A DNA stretch of 41,688 nucleotides from Rubrivivax sp. (GCA_027487905.1 JAIYCR010000021.1:1-41688); one strand, 5' to 3'; shown: positions 1 through 10,885, counted from the first letter of the stretch. Numbers and translations: made by a program. Notes: generated from the sequence alone by a model not told the origin.

Positions 1-216
<216 letters not shown>

Positions 217-262
217 CCCCGGGCGCGACGCAGGCGATGCGCCGTTGCTGCTTCTTCAAGCG

Positions 263-751
263 ATGAACCCGTCGAATGAACCGGCAGGACCGCCGGGCGC
301 CCCGCCTGCGGTGGAAGTCACCTTCCACTTCAACGTCGGCGACCGGCTTCAATACGCCTGCCGGCTGCTGCGCAAGGCCCACCGGGCGGCCACGGCGGTG
401 AGCGTGCTGGGCGACGCCGTGCTGCTCGAGCGCCTGGACCGCCTGCTGTGGACCTTCGAGCCGCTGGCCTTCGTGCCGCATGTGCGCTGCGATGCCCACG
501 GGCAGGTCGAGCCCCACCTGGCGGACACGCCCATCTGGCTGGTCGAGCAGGCGTCGCATGCACCCGCTGCGCACAGGGTCTTGCTGCAATTGCACGACAC
601 CGTGCCCCCGGGGCTGGACCGGTTCGAGCGGGTTCACGAGGTGGTGTCCGCCCAGCCCGACGAACGGGCCGCGGGCCGGGAACGCTGGCGGCGCCACGCC
701 GCTGCCGGGCGTCTGCTGGTGCGGCACGACGCCGCGGAGGTGCCGGGCTGA
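263..751 (+). CDS. holC: DNA polymerase III subunit chi
   Basis: This 162-residue protein matches the chi subunit of the replicative polymerase, which bridges the clamp loader (through psi) and single-stranded DNA-binding protein. Family features seen are an early VTFHFNVGDRLQYACRLLRKA segment, then LDRLLWTFEPLAFVPH and a later PIWLVEQ strand. The ATG at 263 is chosen because the homologous region begins just after it; an in-frame start at 158 would lie over the end of pepA. The N-terminus carries a Pro/Ala-rich extension of about 15 residues before the first strand. Position directly after pepA is the common arrangement. Confidence 0.9.
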   Translation: MNPSNEPAGPPGAPPAVEVTFHFNVGDRLQYACRLLRKAHRAATAVSVLGDAVLLERLDRLLWTFEPLAFVPHVRCDAHGQVEPHLADTPIWLVEQASHAPAAHRVLLQLHDTVPPGLDRFERVHEVVSAQPDERAAGRERWRRHAAAGRLLVRHDAAEVPG

Positions 752-860
752 ACCGACACGGTGCGGCGGCCGGTCCCGGTGCCCCCGGGCAGTGGGCACG
801 GGTCTTGCGTCGGCCTGCCGCTGCATGAGCGGGGCGCTTCGCCGTCATCGCTAACCCGGG

Positions 861-895
861 GGCGGAAGACCGGCGTTTTTCGGGTATGTTCCGCC
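861..895. promoter_or_regulatory. Inverted repeat in the leader of the binding-protein gene
   Basis: GGCGGAA (861-867) is repeated inverted as TTCCGCC (889-895), with a smaller CCG/CGG pair and a T5 run inside the 21-base loop. It lies between holC and the binding-protein gene, about 55 bp before the latter. It could be an operator, a weak holC terminator or an attenuator stem; the sequence does not decide. Confidence 0.35.
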
Positions 896-899
896 TCGC

Positions 900-905
900 T
901 TGACA
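900..905 (+). promoter_or_regulatory. Possible -35 box (TTGACA) upstream of the binding-protein gene
   Basis: A perfect TTGACA lies 46 bp before the ATG at 951. The hexamer 17 bases downstream (CTCATC, 923-928) is a poor -10, so this is only a candidate sigma-70 promoter. Confidence 0.3.
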
Positions 906-950
906 CATCCTGGGCACATGCCCTCATCCATTCCTTTCTGGAGATTCCTG

Positions 951-2093
951 ATGCTGTTGAAATTCAATGTCGTCGTCGGTGCAGTCGCGATGTTCGTGGC
1001 GGGTGGCGTTGCCGCCCAGGAGCTGGTGGTGCGCATCGGCCACGTCGCGCCGACCAGCGGCGCCATTGCTCACCTGGGCAAGGACAACGAGAACGGCGCG
1101 CGCATGGCCATCGACGAGCTGAACGCCAAGGGCGTGACGATCGGCGGCCGCAAGGCCCGCTTCCAGCTGATGGCCGAAGACGATGCCGCCGACCCGAAGC
1201 AGGGCACGGCCGTCGCCCAGAAGCTCGTCGACGCCAAGGTCAACGGCGTGGTGGGCCACCTGAACTCGGGCACCTCCATCCCGGCGTCCAAGATCTACAG
1301 CGACGCGGGCATTCCGCAGATCAGCCCGTCGGCCACCAACCCGCGCTTCACCCGCCAGGGCCTGAAGACCACCTTCCGCGTCGTTGCCGATGACGTGCAC
1401 CTCGGCGGCACGCTGGGCCGCTACGCGGTGGACACGGTCAAGGCCAAGAGCATCGCCGTCATCGACGACCGCACCGCCTACGGCCAGGGCGTCGCCGACG
1501 AGTTCGAGAAGGGCGTGAAGGGCAAGGGCGGCACCATCGTCGACCGCCAGTTCACCAACGACAAGGCCACCGACTTCACCGCCATCCTGACCGCCATCAA
1601 GGCGAAGAACCCCGACGTGGTGTTCTTCGGCGGCATGGACGCCGTGGCCGGCCCGATGCTGCGCCAGATGAAGCAGCTGGGCATCAATGCCAAGCTGATG
1701 GGCGGCGACGGCATCTGCTCGGGCGAGCTGCCCAAGCTGGCCGCCGGTGCGATGGCCGACAACCAGGTCGTCTGCGCCGAGGCCGGTGGCGTCGAAGGCG
1801 CCCAGAAGGCGGGCATGGACAAGTTCAAGGCCGACTTCAAGAAGAAGTTCAACGCCGACGTGCAGATCTACGCGCCCTACGTCTATGACGCCGTCAACGT
1901 GCTGGCCGCCGCGATGGTCAAGGCTGGCTCCGCCGACCCGGCCAAGTACCTGCCGGTGCTGGCCGCGACCGACGGCTACAAGGGCGTGACCGGCACCATC
2001 GGCTTCGACAGCAAGGGCGACATCAAGAACGGCGCGCTGACGCTGTTCACCTACAAGGGTGGCAACCGCGAGCAGATCGCCGTCGTCCGCTGA
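951..2093 (+). CDS. Branched-chain amino acid ABC transporter substrate-binding protein (LivK/LivJ type)
   Basis: A 380-residue periplasmic binding protein of the leucine/isoleucine/valine-binding family. Residues 1-22 form a Sec signal peptide with a hydrophobic core ending AGGVAAQ. The mature protein begins with the family's IGHVAPTSG and continues with ENGARMAIDELN, VNGVVGHLNSGTSIPAS, PQISPSATNP and IAVIDDRTAYGQG, all typical of the type-I periplasmic binding fold. The ATG at 951 is preceded by GGAG (about 8 bp), so it is preferred to the upstream in-frame TTG at 900. No permease or ATPase genes lie beside it, so it probably works with a transporter encoded elsewhere. The actual ligand, whether an amino acid or another small amide or acid, cannot be read from the sequence. 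Confidence 0.92.
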   Translation: MLLKFNVVVGAVAMFVAGGVAAQELVVRIGHVAPTSGAIAHLGKDNENGARMAIDELNAKGVTIGGRKARFQLMAEDDAADPKQGTAVAQKLVDAKVNGVVGHLNSGTSIPASKIYSDAGIPQISPSATNPRFTRQGLKTTFRVVADDVHLGGTLGRYAVDTVKAKSIAVIDDRTAYGQGVADEFEKGVKGKGGTIVDRQFTNDKATDFTAILTAIKAKNPDVVFFGGMDAVAGPMLRQMKQLGINAKLMGGDGICSGELPKLAAGAMADNQVVCAEAGGVEGAQKAGMDKFKADFKKKFNADVQIYAPYVYDAVNVLAAAMVKAGSADPAKYLPVLAATDGYKGVTGTIGFDSKGDIKNGALTLFTYKGGNREQIAVVR

Positions 2094-2164
2094 GCGGCGA
2101 CACCGATGACCGCCTGGCCATGGGGCCGGGCGGGTTCACCGGTGAACCACCCAGCCAAGGACAA

Positions 2165-2187
2165 GGGGCACCTCGGTGCCCCTTTTT
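2165..2187 (+). terminator. Rho-independent terminator of the binding-protein gene
   Basis: GGGGCAC (2165-2171), a CTCG loop, GTGCCCC (2176-2182) and then TTTTT (2183-2187) form a perfect 7-bp GC stem with a T-tract, 72 bp after the stop codon. This is a strong intrinsic terminator. Confidence 0.88.
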
Positions 2188-2268
2188 CTTTGGGTCTGCA
2201 CCTCGGTGCCCCTTTTTCTTTGGGTCTGCACCTCGGTGCCCCTTTTCATTGGGTCCGCACTTCGGTGC
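2169..2268. repeat. Tandem repeat of the terminator 3' half (30-bp period, about 3.5 copies)
   Basis: A 30-bp unit beginning CACCTCGGTGCCCC and including CTTTTTCTTTGGGT starts at 2169, 2199 and 2229, with a decayed copy from 2258 (CACTTCGGTGCT). The first two copies are identical and the third has drifted at its end. Each copy keeps a GCAC-CTCG-GTGC hairpin followed by a T-rich run, so the array could act as stacked terminators. It sits between convergent genes and touches the malQ stop codon. Tandem duplication by replication slippage is the likely origin. Confidence 0.85.
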
Positions 2269-3780
2269 TCAGGGCCCGAGCCTTCCGTACAGCGCGGTCA
2301 TCTCCCGCAGGCCCTGCGCATGGACCGGCTGCACCGACTCCCACTGCAGCCGCCAGCGCCACCAGCCGCTGGCCTCGCCGGGGAAGTTCATCCGGGCGTC
2401 GCTGCCCAGCCCGAGCACGTCCTGCATCGGCAGGATGGCGGTGCGGGCCACGCTGGCCAGCGCCGCCCGCAGCAGCGCGGCCGGTGCGTCGTCGGCGCTG
2501 CAGCCCAGGTAGCGCAGCAGGTGCTGGCGTTCCGCCGCGCGGGCCTGCGCCCACCAGCCGGAATTGGTGTCGTTGTCGTGCGTGCCGGTGTAGACCACCG
2601 AGTCGGCCGTGTGCCGGTGGGGCAGGTAGGGGTTGGAGGCGTCGCCGCCGAAGGCGAACTGCAGGATGCGCATGCCCGGCAGTCGCGCCTGGTGTCGCAG
2701 GGCCTCGACGTCGGGGGTGATGACGCCCAGGTCCTCGGCCAGCAGCGGCAGGCTGGCACCGGCCGGTGCCAGGGCCGCCTGCAACGCGTCGAAGAGGGCG
2801 ATGCCCGGCCCTGGCTGCCAGCGGCCTTGGAGGGCCGTCGGGGATGCGGCCGGAACCTCCCAGTGGGCGGCAAAGCCGCGGAAGTGGTCGATGCGCACCG
2901 CATCGGCCTGCTCGAGCGCATGGCGCAGCCGGCGCGTCCACCAGTCATAGCCTTCATCGGCGTGGGCGCTCCAGCGGTACAGCGGGTTGCCCCAGCGCTG
3001 GCCGGTTTCGCTGAACGCGTCCGGGGGCACGCCGGCCACCACCGTCTGCCGGCCTTGAGCATCCAGCTCGAAGAGCTCCGGCCGGCTCCACACCTCGGCG
3101 CTGTGGTGGGCGATGAAGATGGGCACGTCACCCATGACTGCGATGCCGCTGCGATGGGCATGCTCGCGCACGGCCTGCCACTGGCGGTGGAAGCACCACT
3201 GCACGAAGCGCCAGAAATCCACCCGCTGTGCCTGGGTGTCACGCAGCTCGGCCAGGGCTGTGCGCTCCCGGCGGGCCAGAGCGGCGGGCCAGTCGCACCA
3301 GGGGCCGCCCAGCGAGTCGTGCGCGGCCATGAAGAGGGCGTAGTCGTCGAGCCAGTGGGCCGCTGCCCGTTCGAACGCAGCGCGTGCGGACCGTGCAGCC
3401 GGATCGGCATCGGCCGCGAACCGGCGCGCCGCCCGTGCGAGCCGGTCCATGCGGAAGGCGTGCACCGCGGCGTAGTCCACCCTGTCGGCCCGCAGGCCCT
3501 CGACCGGCCGGACCTCGTCGGCGCTGAGCCAGCCCTCGTCGGCCAGGCGTTCCAGGCTCACCAGCAGCGGATTGCCGCCGAAGGCCGAAGGGCTCATGTA
3601 GGGCGAGTCGCCCGGGCCGATGCCGCCCAGGGGCAGCACCTGCCAGAGGCTCTGGCCGGCAGCGGCCAGCCAGTCGATGAAATGGAAGGCGGCCGGGCCG
3701 AAGTCGCCGCAGCCGTGGGGGCCCGGCAGGCTGGTGGGGTGCAGCAGGATGCCGCTGAGGCGTCGTTCGAGGGGGTTCAT
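2269..3780 (-). CDS. malQ: 4-alpha-glucanotransferase (amylomaltase)
   Basis: A 503-residue GH77 enzyme that transfers alpha-1,4-glucan segments between maltodextrins, with release of glucose. It starts with the family's RRLSGILLHPTSLPGP and GDFGPAAFHFIDWL. The catalytic nucleophile is the Asp of DAVRIDHFRGF, the acid/base is the Glu of LLAEDLGVIT, and the stabilising Asp lies in YTGTHDNDT. Length is that of the short bacterial MalQ. It is the last gene of a leftward glycogen operon, starting 16 bp after the glgX stop; an ATG at 3800 is in another frame and closes at once. In this setting it likely recycles the short maltodextrins left by phosphorylase and debranching enzyme. Confidence 0.95.
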   Translation of the reverse strand: MNPLERRLSGILLHPTSLPGPHGCGDFGPAAFHFIDWLAAAGQSLWQVLPLGGIGPGDSPYMSPSAFGGNPLLVSLERLADEGWLSADEVRPVEGLRADRVDYAAVHAFRMDRLARAARRFAADADPAARSARAAFERAAAHWLDDYALFMAAHDSLGGPWCDWPAALARRERTALAELRDTQAQRVDFWRFVQWCFHRQWQAVREHAHRSGIAVMGDVPIFIAHHSAEVWSRPELFELDAQGRQTVVAGVPPDAFSETGQRWGNPLYRWSAHADEGYDWWTRRLRHALEQADAVRIDHFRGFAAHWEVPAASPTALQGRWQPGPGIALFDALQAALAPAGASLPLLAEDLGVITPDVEALRHQARLPGMRILQFAFGGDASNPYLPHRHTADSVVYTGTHDNDTNSGWWAQARAAERQHLLRYLGCSADDAPAALLRAALASVARTAILPMQDVLGLGSDARMNFPGEASGWWRWRLQWESVQPVHAQGLREMTALYGRLGP

Positions 3781-3796
3781 CTCAAGGCCTGGCGGC

Positions 3797-6004
3797 TCAT
3801 CGGGCGAGGGACGGCGCCAGGCGCTGCTCCAGGGCCCGCCCGATGTCGCGCTCCGCACCGGCCGATGCCAGCAGCTGCAGGCTGTGGGCCTGAAGCGGGT
3901 GGGTGGCGTCGCCCTGGCCGTGCCAGGCGGAGTTCCCGTCGGCAGCCGTGGTGTCCAGCACCGTGCGCCACACGCCGGCGGGCAGGTGGAAGGCATGGTC
4001 GCGTGCCTCGGCGTTCACCAGCAGCAGCAGCGGCGCACCGGAGCGGCCCGGCCGGCCGATCAGGCAGCCGAGCACCCGCCGGGAGGGGTCGTGCCAGGCG
4101 CTTCCTTCCAGGGGCTGGCCGTCCGGTTCCAGCCAGGCCAGGTCGCGCAAGCCCCGGGCGTCGCTGGCGCCGGTGTACCAGAGCGAACGCAGCGGCAGGG
4201 CCACCGAGCGCAGCGCCAGCACGCGCCGGGTGAAGGCCAGCAGCGGCCGGTCCGCAGCCTCCCAGTCGAGCCAGCTGACCGCGTTGTCCTGGCAATAGGC
4301 GTTGTTGTTGCCGCCCTGGGTGCGGCCCACCTCGTCTCCCGCGGTGAGCAGGGGCGTGCCCTGCGACAGCAGCAGCGTGGCCAGCAGCGCGCGCGCCAGC
4401 CGGGAACGGCGCTGCAGCACCAGCGGGTCGTCGCTGGGCCCTTCGGCGCCGCAGTTCCAGCCGAGGTTGTGGCCGTGGCCGTCCCGGTTGGCTTCGCCGT
4501 TGGCCTCGTTGCGGCGGTTCTCCCAGCGCAGCAGGTCGGCCAGCGTGAAGCCGTCGTGCGCGGTGATGAAGTTCACCGACTCGAAGGGCTGGCGGCCCCG
4601 AGCGCCGAACAGGTCCGACGAGCCGCACAGCCGCTGCGCAAACTGGCCGCGCGTCGCGGCGTGGGGCGGGCCGCCCGGGCCGGCGCCCAGCCAGAAGGCC
4701 CGCAGGTCGTCGCGGAAGCGGTCGTTCCATTCCATCCAGCCTCGCGGAAAGGCGCCCAGCTGGTAGCCACCCGGGCCGAGGTCCCAGGGCTCGGCGATGA
4801 GCTTCACCTGCGACAGCACCGGGTCCTGGGCCAGCGCGGTGAAGAAGGCCGAGCGTGCGTCGAAGCCGGCGTCGCCGCGCCCGAGCACCGGCGCCAGGTC
4901 GAAGCGGAAGCCGTCGACTTCCATCTCGTCGGCCCAGTGGCGCAGGCTGTCCATCACCAGGCGCAGCACGCCGGGATGCCGCAGGTCCACCGCGTGGCCG
5001 CAGCCGGTGAGGTTGTCGTAGCGCCCCGGCTCGCCCTTCAGGCTTCGGTAGGCCAGCGCGTTGTCCAGCCCGCGCAGGTGCAGGCTGGGGCCGTCCTCGT
5101 CGCCCTCGGCGGTGTGGTTGTAGACCACATCGAGCAAAACCTCCAGGCCCGCGTCCTGCAGGCTTCGGACCATCTGCCGGAACTCGGCACGGGCGCCGGC
5201 CGCCCCACTGGCGGACCAGGCCGCGTGCGGCGCGAACCAGCCCAGCGGGTTGTAGCCCCAGTAATTGGACAGGCCCAGGCGCACCAGGCGTTCCTCGTCC
5301 AGGTGGGCCTGAACCGGCAGCAGCGACAGGCTGGTCACGCCCAGCGCCCGCAGGTGGTCGATGCTGGCCTGGCTGGCCAGGCCGGCATAGGTGCCCCGCA
5401 GCGCCTCGGGCACACCGGGCATCCGCTGGGTGAAGCCCTTGACGTGCAACTCGTAGATCACCGTGTCCGCCGGGGCCGTGCGGGGCCGGGGCCGAGGGCG
5501 GGGCGGGCGAGCGCGGCGGTCCAGCGGGCTCACCACCCGCGCCTTCAGCGCCGAGGCGGCGTTGTCGCGCTCGTCGCGGCGCAGCCGGTCCTGACGGTCG
5601 TGGGCGAAGTGCAGGTCCTGCCATTCGAAGGCCCCGACGAACTCGCGCGCGCAGGGGTCGAGCAGCAGCTTGTTGGGGTTGAAGCGCTGCCCCTGGGCCG
5701 GGTTCCAGGGCCCGTGCGCGCGCAGGCCATAGACCAGGCCGGGCGTGGCGCCCGCCAGGTGACCGTGCCAGATATCGCCGCTGCGGTGCAGGGGCAGCCG
5801 CGCGGTCTCGGTGCGCCCGGATTCGTCGAAAAGGCAGAGCTCGACCGATTCGGCCTGCGTGGAGAAGACGGCGAAGTTCACGCCCGTGCCGTCGGGCCGT
5901 GCGCCCAGCGGCCCCGGCTGTCCCGGAGCCAGCACCCAAGCCGGCGTGGAAGCCTCCGGGTCCGGCGGGTGGACGGCCGGGCTGCGCGGGATCAGGGCGT
6001 CCAT
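3797..6004 (-). CDS. glgX: Glycogen debranching enzyme GlgX
   Basis: A 735-residue GH13 isoamylase-type enzyme that hydrolyses alpha-1,6 branch stubs of phosphorylase-trimmed glycogen. An N-terminal CBM48-like domain ([23 protein letters not shown]) is followed by the barrel with the segments [37 protein letters not shown] (nucleophile Asp), [16 protein letters not shown] (acid Glu) and [13 protein letters not shown] (transition-state Asp). A Pro/Arg-rich linker separates the two domains. The ATG at 6004 overlaps the end of glgB by 13 bases (ATGGACGCCCTGA), which suggests translational coupling. The frame stays open upstream, but that stretch is antisense-free glgB coding sequence read in another frame and has no homology to the family. 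Confidence 0.95.
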   Translation of the reverse strand: MDALIPRSPAVHPPDPEASTPAWVLAPGQPGPLGARPDGTGVNFAVFSTQAESVELCLFDESGRTETARLPLHRSGDIWHGHLAGATPGLVYGLRAHGPWNPAQGQRFNPNKLLLDPCAREFVGAFEWQDLHFAHDRQDRLRRDERDNAASALKARVVSPLDRRARPPRPRPRPRTAPADTVIYELHVKGFTQRMPGVPEALRGTYAGLASQASIDHLRALGVTSLSLLPVQAHLDEERLVRLGLSNYWGYNPLGWFAPHAAWSASGAAGARAEFRQMVRSLQDAGLEVLLDVVYNHTAEGDEDGPSLHLRGLDNALAYRSLKGEPGRYDNLTGCGHAVDLRHPGVLRLVMDSLRHWADEMEVDGFRFDLAPVLGRGDAGFDARSAFFTALAQDPVLSQVKLIAEPWDLGPGGYQLGAFPRGWMEWNDRFRDDLRAFWLGAGPGGPPHAATRGQFAQRLCGSSDLFGARGRQPFESVNFITAHDGFTLADLLRWENRRNEANGEANRDGHGHNLGWNCGAEGPSDDPLVLQRRSRLARALLATLLLSQGTPLLTAGDEVGRTQGGNNNAYCQDNAVSWLDWEAADRPLLAFTRRVLALRSVALPLRSLWYTGASDARGLRDLAWLEPDGQPLEGSAWHDPSRRVLGCLIGRPGRSGAPLLLLVNAEARDHAFHLPAGVWRTVLDTTAADGNSAWHGQGDATHPLQAHSLQLLASAGAERDIGRALEQRLAPSLAR

Positions 6005-8292
6005 TCGAGCATCACCGTGGCCAGTGGCGGCACCGTCAGCAGTACCGAGTCGCTTCGGCCATGCGAGTGCACCGCTTCGCTGCGGGCGGCGGCCCCCGGG
6101 GTTCCGACGTTGCTGCCGCCGTAGTGCTCGGAGTCGCTGTTGAATCGCTCCACCCAGGTGCCTGCACGCGGCACGCCCAGGCGCAGCCCGGTGTGCACCT
6201 GCGGTGTGAAGTTGCACAGCACCAGCATCAGCTGCTCGCCGCCGGCGCTTCGACGCACGAAGCTCAGCAGCGAGCGCTCGGCATCGTCGGAGGCGATCCA
6301 CTCGAAGCCGTCGGGCGTGAAGTCGCGTTCATGCAGCGCAGGCCTGCTCACCAGCAGCCGGTTCAGGTCGCGCACCGTGCGCAGCACGCCGGCGTGCAGC
6401 GGGTCGCCCAGCAGGTGCCAGTCCAGGCTCGCATCGTGGTTCCACTCGCGCTCCTGCGCGAACTCGCCCCCCATGAACAGCAGCTTCTTGCCCGGGTGGC
6501 CCCACATGAAGCCGTACAGCGCGCGCAGGTTGGCGAAGCGCTGCCAGCGGTCGCCCGGCATGCGGCCCAGCAGCGACCCCTTGCCGTGCACCACCTCGTC
6601 GTGCGAGAGCGGCAGCACGAAGTTCTCGGTGAAGGCGTAGACCAGGCCGAAGCTCAGCGCCTGGTGGTGGTGACGCCGGTGGATGGGGTCGCGCGACAGA
6701 TAGCCCAGCACGTCGTTCATCCAGCCGAGGTTCCACTTGAAGTGAAAGCCCAGGCCGCCCATCTCCGGCGGCCGCGACACCGCCGGGAAGGCGGTGGATT
6801 CCTCCGCGAAGCTCACCGCCTGTGGCCGCTCGCGGCCGATGACCTGGTTGAGCTGGCGCAGGAAGGCGATGGCTTCCAGGTTCTCGCGGCCGCCCTGGGC
6901 GTTGGGCACCCATTCGCCGGGCTTGCGGCTGTAGTCGCGGTAGAGCATGGAGGCCACCGCGTCCACCCGCAGGCCGTCCACGCCGAAGCGCTCGAGCCAG
7001 AAAAGGGCGTTGCCGACGAGGAAGTTGGCCACCTCGCGCCGGCCGAGGTTGTAGATGTGGGTGTTCCAGTCGGGGTGCCAGCCCTCGCGCGGGTCGGCGT
7101 GCTCGTAGAGCGCCGTGCCGTCGAAGCGCGCCAGGCCGTGGGCATCGGCCGGGAAATGCGCCGGCACCCAGTCGCAGATGACGCCGATGCCCGCCAGGTG
7201 CGCCCGCTGCACCAGGCGGCGCAGGCCGGACGGGTCGCCGTGCCGGGCCGTCGCGGCATACAGACCGGTGGGCTGGTAGCCCCAGGAGCCGTCGAACGGG
7301 TGCTCGGTGACCGGCATCAGCTCCAGGTGGGTGAAGCCCATGTCGACCGCGTAGGGCACGAGCGTGTCGGCCAGTTCGTCCCAGCTCAGCCAGCGCCGGG
7401 CGTCGTCGCTTCGGCGCCGCCACGAGCCCAGGTGCACCTCGTAGATGGCGATGGGCGCGTCCAGCGCATTGGCACGCTGGCGGCCCGGCGCCGCCGGCTG
7501 CACCGGCGGCAGCGGCGCGACGATGGAGGCCGTGGCCGGGCGCATCTCGGCCTGCAGCGCGTAGGGGTCGGCCTTCAGCGGCAGCAGGCGCCCGTCGGGC
7601 CCGACGATCTCGTACTTGTAGCGCTCGCCCGACCGCACGCCGGGAACGAAGATCTCCCACAGCCCCGCCTCGCGGCGAAGCCGCATCGGCAGCCGGCGGC
7701 CGTCCCAGTGGTTGAAGTCGCCCACCACGCTGACCCGCCGGGCGTTCGGCGCCCACACCGCGAACGAGCTGCCCTGCACATCGTCGACCACCCGTTCATG
7801 CGCCCCGAGCACCTCGAAGGGCCGCAGGTGCCGGCCCTCGCCGAGCAGCCACAGGTCGATGTCGCCCAGCACCGGGCCGAAGCGGTAGGCGTCTTCGCTC
7901 AGCGTGCTGGAGCCGCCCTCCCAGACGATGCGCAGCCGGTAGCGCGGGCAGGGGGCGGGCGTTGAAGCCGAGGGGGAGGCGGGCACGGGGAACACGGCCC
8001 CGACGGCGTTGCCGCCGTCCTGGGGCAGCAGGCCTTCGAAGAAGCCGCGCCGGTCGCGGCAGTCGAGCACCGCGAGCCGGCGGCCGTCCGCTGCGTCCAC
8101 CGCCTCGACGCTTTCGGCGCCCGGCTGCATGGTGCGCAGCCACCAGCCGCAGCCCGCCTGGGCATGCGGCCCGAGCACCGAGAAGGGGTCCGCATGGCGC
8201 GCCTGGACGATGGCGTCGATGTCGGCCAGCGCCAGACGGCCGTCGGGCGCTGCGCGGGCGCCGGGCTTCAAGGGCGCGGCTCGATGGCCCAC
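5992..8292 (-). CDS. glgB: 1,4-alpha-glucan branching enzyme GlgB
   Basis: A 766-residue branching enzyme that cleaves alpha-1,4 chains and re-attaches them through alpha-1,6 links. There is an N-terminal beta domain (DPFSVLGPH), a CBM48 domain ([20 protein letters not shown]) and the GH13 catalytic barrel. Catalytic regions are [38 protein letters not shown] (nucleophile Asp), FAEESTAFP (acid Glu) and [15 protein letters not shown] (Asp). A C-terminal all-beta domain ends MLEWTP. The start is GTG at 8292, overlapping the glgP stop by 25 bases; the DPFSVLG motif at about residues 35-41 fits this start. It is the second gene of the leftward operon. Confidence 0.95.
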   Translation of the reverse strand: MGHRAAPLKPGARAAPDGRLALADIDAIVQARHADPFSVLGPHAQAGCGWWLRTMQPGAESVEAVDAADGRRLAVLDCRDRRGFFEGLLPQDGGNAVGAVFPVPASPSASTPAPCPRYRLRIVWEGGSSTLSEDAYRFGPVLGDIDLWLLGEGRHLRPFEVLGAHERVVDDVQGSSFAVWAPNARRVSVVGDFNHWDGRRLPMRLRREAGLWEIFVPGVRSGERYKYEIVGPDGRLLPLKADPYALQAEMRPATASIVAPLPPVQPAAPGRQRANALDAPIAIYEVHLGSWRRRSDDARRWLSWDELADTLVPYAVDMGFTHLELMPVTEHPFDGSWGYQPTGLYAATARHGDPSGLRRLVQRAHLAGIGVICDWVPAHFPADAHGLARFDGTALYEHADPREGWHPDWNTHIYNLGRREVANFLVGNALFWLERFGVDGLRVDAVASMLYRDYSRKPGEWVPNAQGGRENLEAIAFLRQLNQVIGRERPQAVSFAEESTAFPAVSRPPEMGGLGFHFKWNLGWMNDVLGYLSRDPIHRRHHHQALSFGLVYAFTENFVLPLSHDEVVHGKGSLLGRMPGDRWQRFANLRALYGFMWGHPGKKLLFMGGEFAQEREWNHDASLDWHLLGDPLHAGVLRTVRDLNRLLVSRPALHERDFTPDGFEWIASDDAERSLLSFVRRSAGGEQLMLVLCNFTPQVHTGLRLGVPRAGTWVERFNSDSEHYGGSNVGTPGAAARSEAVHSHGRSDSVLLTVPPLATVMLEWTP

Positions 8293-10688
8293 ACGGCGCG
8301 GGCGTAGTCGCGCACCGTGCGGTCCGACGAGAAGCCGCCCATGCCGGCCACGTTGCGGATGGCCATGGCCGTCCAGGCCGAGGGGTCGCGGTACAGCGCG
8401 TCCACCCGCGCCTGCGCGGCCCGGTAGGCCGCGAAATCGGCCAGCAGCAGGTAGTGGTCACCGCCCCAGAGCAGCGAGTCGACCAGGCCTCGGTAGCGGC
8501 CAGGTTCTTCGGGCGAGAAGCGCCCGCCGCCGATCGCGTCCAGCGTGGCCTTGAGCACCGGGTCGGCTTCGTACAGGGCCAGCGGCTGGTAGCCGGCCTC
8601 GCGCAGGGCCAGCACCTCGGGTGTCTTCAGGCCGAAGATGAAGAGGTTGTCGTCGCCCACCGCCTCGCGGATCTCGATGTTGGCGCCGTCGTCGGTGCCG
8701 ATGGTGATCGCGCCGTTCAGGGCGAGCTTCATGTTGCCGGTGCCCGAGGCTTCGGTGCCGGCGGTGGAGATCTGCTCGGACAGGTCGGCCGCGGGCATCA
8801 CCACCTCGGCCACCGAGACGCCGTAGTTGGGCATGAACACGAGCTTGAGGCGCTCGCCGATGCGCGGGTCGGCATTGACCACCCGACCCACGTCGTGGAT
8901 CAGGCGCACGATGGTCTTGGCGGTGTGGTAGCTCGATGCGGCCTTGCCGGCGAAGACCACCGTGCGGGGCACCCAGCCCCGGCCGTCCGGCCCCTCGGGA
9001 TGGGCGAGGATGTCGTGGTAGCGGGCCACCACGTGCATCAGGTTGAGCAGCTGGCGCTTGTATTCGTGGATGCGCTTGACCTGCACGTCGAAGAGGCTCG
9101 CCGGCTGCACCCTCACCCCGGTGGCCGCCTCGATGGCCTGTGCGAGCCGCTGCTTGTTGGCCAGCTTGACCGCGGCGAACTCGCGCTGGAAGGTGGTGTC
9201 GCCCGCCACCGCCCTGAGCGCCTTCAGCGCAGTCAGCTCATGCCGCCAGCCGGTGCCGATGCGTGCATCGAGCAGCGCGGCCAGATTCGGGTTGGCCTGT
9301 TCGAGCCAGCGCCGCGGCGTGACGCCGTTGGTCACGTTGATGAAGCGCTCGGGCCACAGGGCGGCGAAGTCGGCGAAGATGGTCTGCACCAGAAGCTTCG
9401 AATGCAGCGCGGACACGCCATTGACCTTGTGGCTGCCCACGATGGACAGGTGGGCCATGCGCACCCGCCGTTCGCCGGTCTCGTCGATCAGCGACAGCCG
9501 CCGCAGGAAATCGTGGTCACCCGGCCGGGCCCGCGCGGCCATGGCCAGGAAATCGGCGTTGATGCGGAAGATGATCTCCAGGTGGCGGGGCAGCACCTGC
9601 TGCATCAGGCCCACCGGCCAGGTCTCCAGCGCCTCGGGCATCAGCGTGTGGTTGGTGTAGCTGAACACCTGGCCGGTGAGCGCCCAGGCGGCGTCCCAGG
9701 CCATGTCCTGCTCGTCCACCAGCAGCCGCATCAGCTCGGCCACGCCGATGGCCGGATGGGTGTCGTTCAGGTGGATGGCCACCCGATCGGCCAGGTTGGC
9801 CAGGGTGCCGTGCTCGGCCAGGTGCCGCTGCACGATGTCCTGCAGCGACGCGGCGGTGAAGAAGTATTCCTGGCGCAGCCGCAACTCGCGGCCAGCCGGC
9901 GTGCTGTCGTTCGGGTAGAGCACCCAGGAGATGTTCTCGTACTCGTTCTTCACGCCCGCGGCGCGCTGGTAGTCGCCCGCGTTGAAGGCGTGCAGGTCGA
10001 TGTGGGCCGGCGCTGCCGCCTTCCACAGGCGCAGCGTGCTGACCTTGTCGGTGCGGTGCCCCGGCACCACCATGTCGCAGGCCTTGGCCTGCACCTGGCC
10101 GGCGGCGCGCCAGATCGAGCGTTCGCCGTGGTGTTCCACCCAGCCGCCGAAACGCACCGTGTGGTGCACGCCCTGGCGCGGAAACTCCCAGGGCGTGCCG
10201 TTCTCCAGCCAGGGGTCCGGGTATTCGACCTGCTGCCCGGCCTGGATCTCCTGGGCGAACATGCCGTATTCATAGCGGATGCCGTAGCCCATCGAAGGCA
10301 GACCCAGCGTGGCCATGGAATCGAGGAAGCAGGCGGCCAGCCGGCCCAGTCCGCCATTGCCCAGCGCCGCATCGGGCTCGCGCACCGCCACGTCCTCCAG
10401 CGTGCGCGCATGGGCCTTGAGCGCCTCGGCGCTCGGGCCCTGCAGGTCCAGCGCCGCCAGCGCATTGCCCAGCGTGCGGCCCATCAGGAATTCCATCGAC
10501 AGGTAATAGACCCGGCGCGCGCGCTCGGTGCGTTCGCGGCTCTGCGTGGCCACCCAGCGACGCGACAGCGCCTGCCGGGCCAGTTCGGCCACCCCCAGCA
10601 TCAGGTCATCGGTGGTGGCCGCGTCGGGCGACACGCCCACCTGGTGCAGCAGTTGGGCTTCCAGCGCTTCGGCGAGGTCAGGCTTCAT
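8268..10688 (-). CDS. glgP: Glycogen/starch/alpha-glucan phosphorylase
   Basis: An 806-residue GT35 phosphorylase that releases glucose-1-phosphate from the non-reducing ends of glycogen. The conserved hallmarks are all present: [68 protein letters not shown] and the pyridoxal-phosphate region [17 protein letters not shown], where Lys of NMKLALNG is the cofactor lysine. The ATG at 10688 is used because the recognisable N-terminus begins there; no clear Shine-Dalgarno precedes it. It is the first gene of glgP-glgB-glgX-malQ and faces glgC across a 197-bp divergent gap. No serine phosphorylation site of the eukaryotic type is evident, so control is probably by expression or by allosteric effectors. 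Confidence 0.95.
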   Translation of the reverse strand: MKPDLAEALEAQLLHQVGVSPDAATTDDLMLGVAELARQALSRRWVATQSRERTERARRVYYLSMEFLMGRTLGNALAALDLQGPSAEALKAHARTLEDVAVREPDAALGNGGLGRLAACFLDSMATLGLPSMGYGIRYEYGMFAQEIQAGQQVEYPDPWLENGTPWEFPRQGVHHTVRFGGWVEHHGERSIWRAAGQVQAKACDMVVPGHRTDKVSTLRLWKAAAPAHIDLHAFNAGDYQRAAGVKNEYENISWVLYPNDSTPAGRELRLRQEYFFTAASLQDIVQRHLAEHGTLANLADRVAIHLNDTHPAIGVAELMRLLVDEQDMAWDAAWALTGQVFSYTNHTLMPEALETWPVGLMQQVLPRHLEIIFRINADFLAMAARARPGDHDFLRRLSLIDETGERRVRMAHLSIVGSHKVNGVSALHSKLLVQTIFADFAALWPERFINVTNGVTPRRWLEQANPNLAALLDARIGTGWRHELTALKALRAVAGDTTFQREFAAVKLANKQRLAQAIEAATGVRVQPASLFDVQVKRIHEYKRQLLNLMHVVARYHDILAHPEGPDGRGWVPRTVVFAGKAASSYHTAKTIVRLIHDVGRVVNADPRIGERLKLVFMPNYGVSVAEVVMPAADLSEQISTAGTEASGTGNMKLALNGAITIGTDDGANIEIREAVGDDNLFIFGLKTPEVLALREAGYQPLALYEADPVLKATLDAIGGGRFSPEEPGRYRGLVDSLLWGGDHYLLLADFAAYRAAQARVDALYRDPSAWTAMAIRNVAGMGGFSSDRTVRDYARAVWAIEPRP

Positions 10689-10885
10689 CGGGGGAGGGTG
10701 GGGCTTGGCAGCGGCGCTCGGCGGGCGGGGACAGGGGAGAACCCTGAGCACCGGCCGAGTGTGTCGCATGGCTTTGCACATGGTCAACGAATGCCGCGGC
10801 TTTGCCGTCCCGGGTGTGCGCAAGTGGGCGCGGGCCTGCACACTCGCGCTCACCTCGCCCTTGTCCCTGCGCCCGCGGAGCCCCC
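10689..10885. promoter_or_regulatory. Divergent glgP / glgC intergenic region
   Basis: These 197 bp must hold the promoters of both halves of the glycogen cluster. The sequence is GC-rich and I see no convincing -35/-10 pair or clear palindrome. A GCGGAG ribosome-binding site at 10875-10880 serves glgC. Confidence 0.5.

Noticed and set aside
2176-2512. Short ORFs containing a repeated GAPFSLGLHL or APRCPFFFGS peptide
   Set aside because: The peptide repeats are translations of the terminator array; no ribosome-binding site, and the frames run antisense into malQ.
3620-6124. Long rightward open frame opposite glgX
   Set aside because: Composition bias only; the leftward strand carries all GlgX catalytic motifs.
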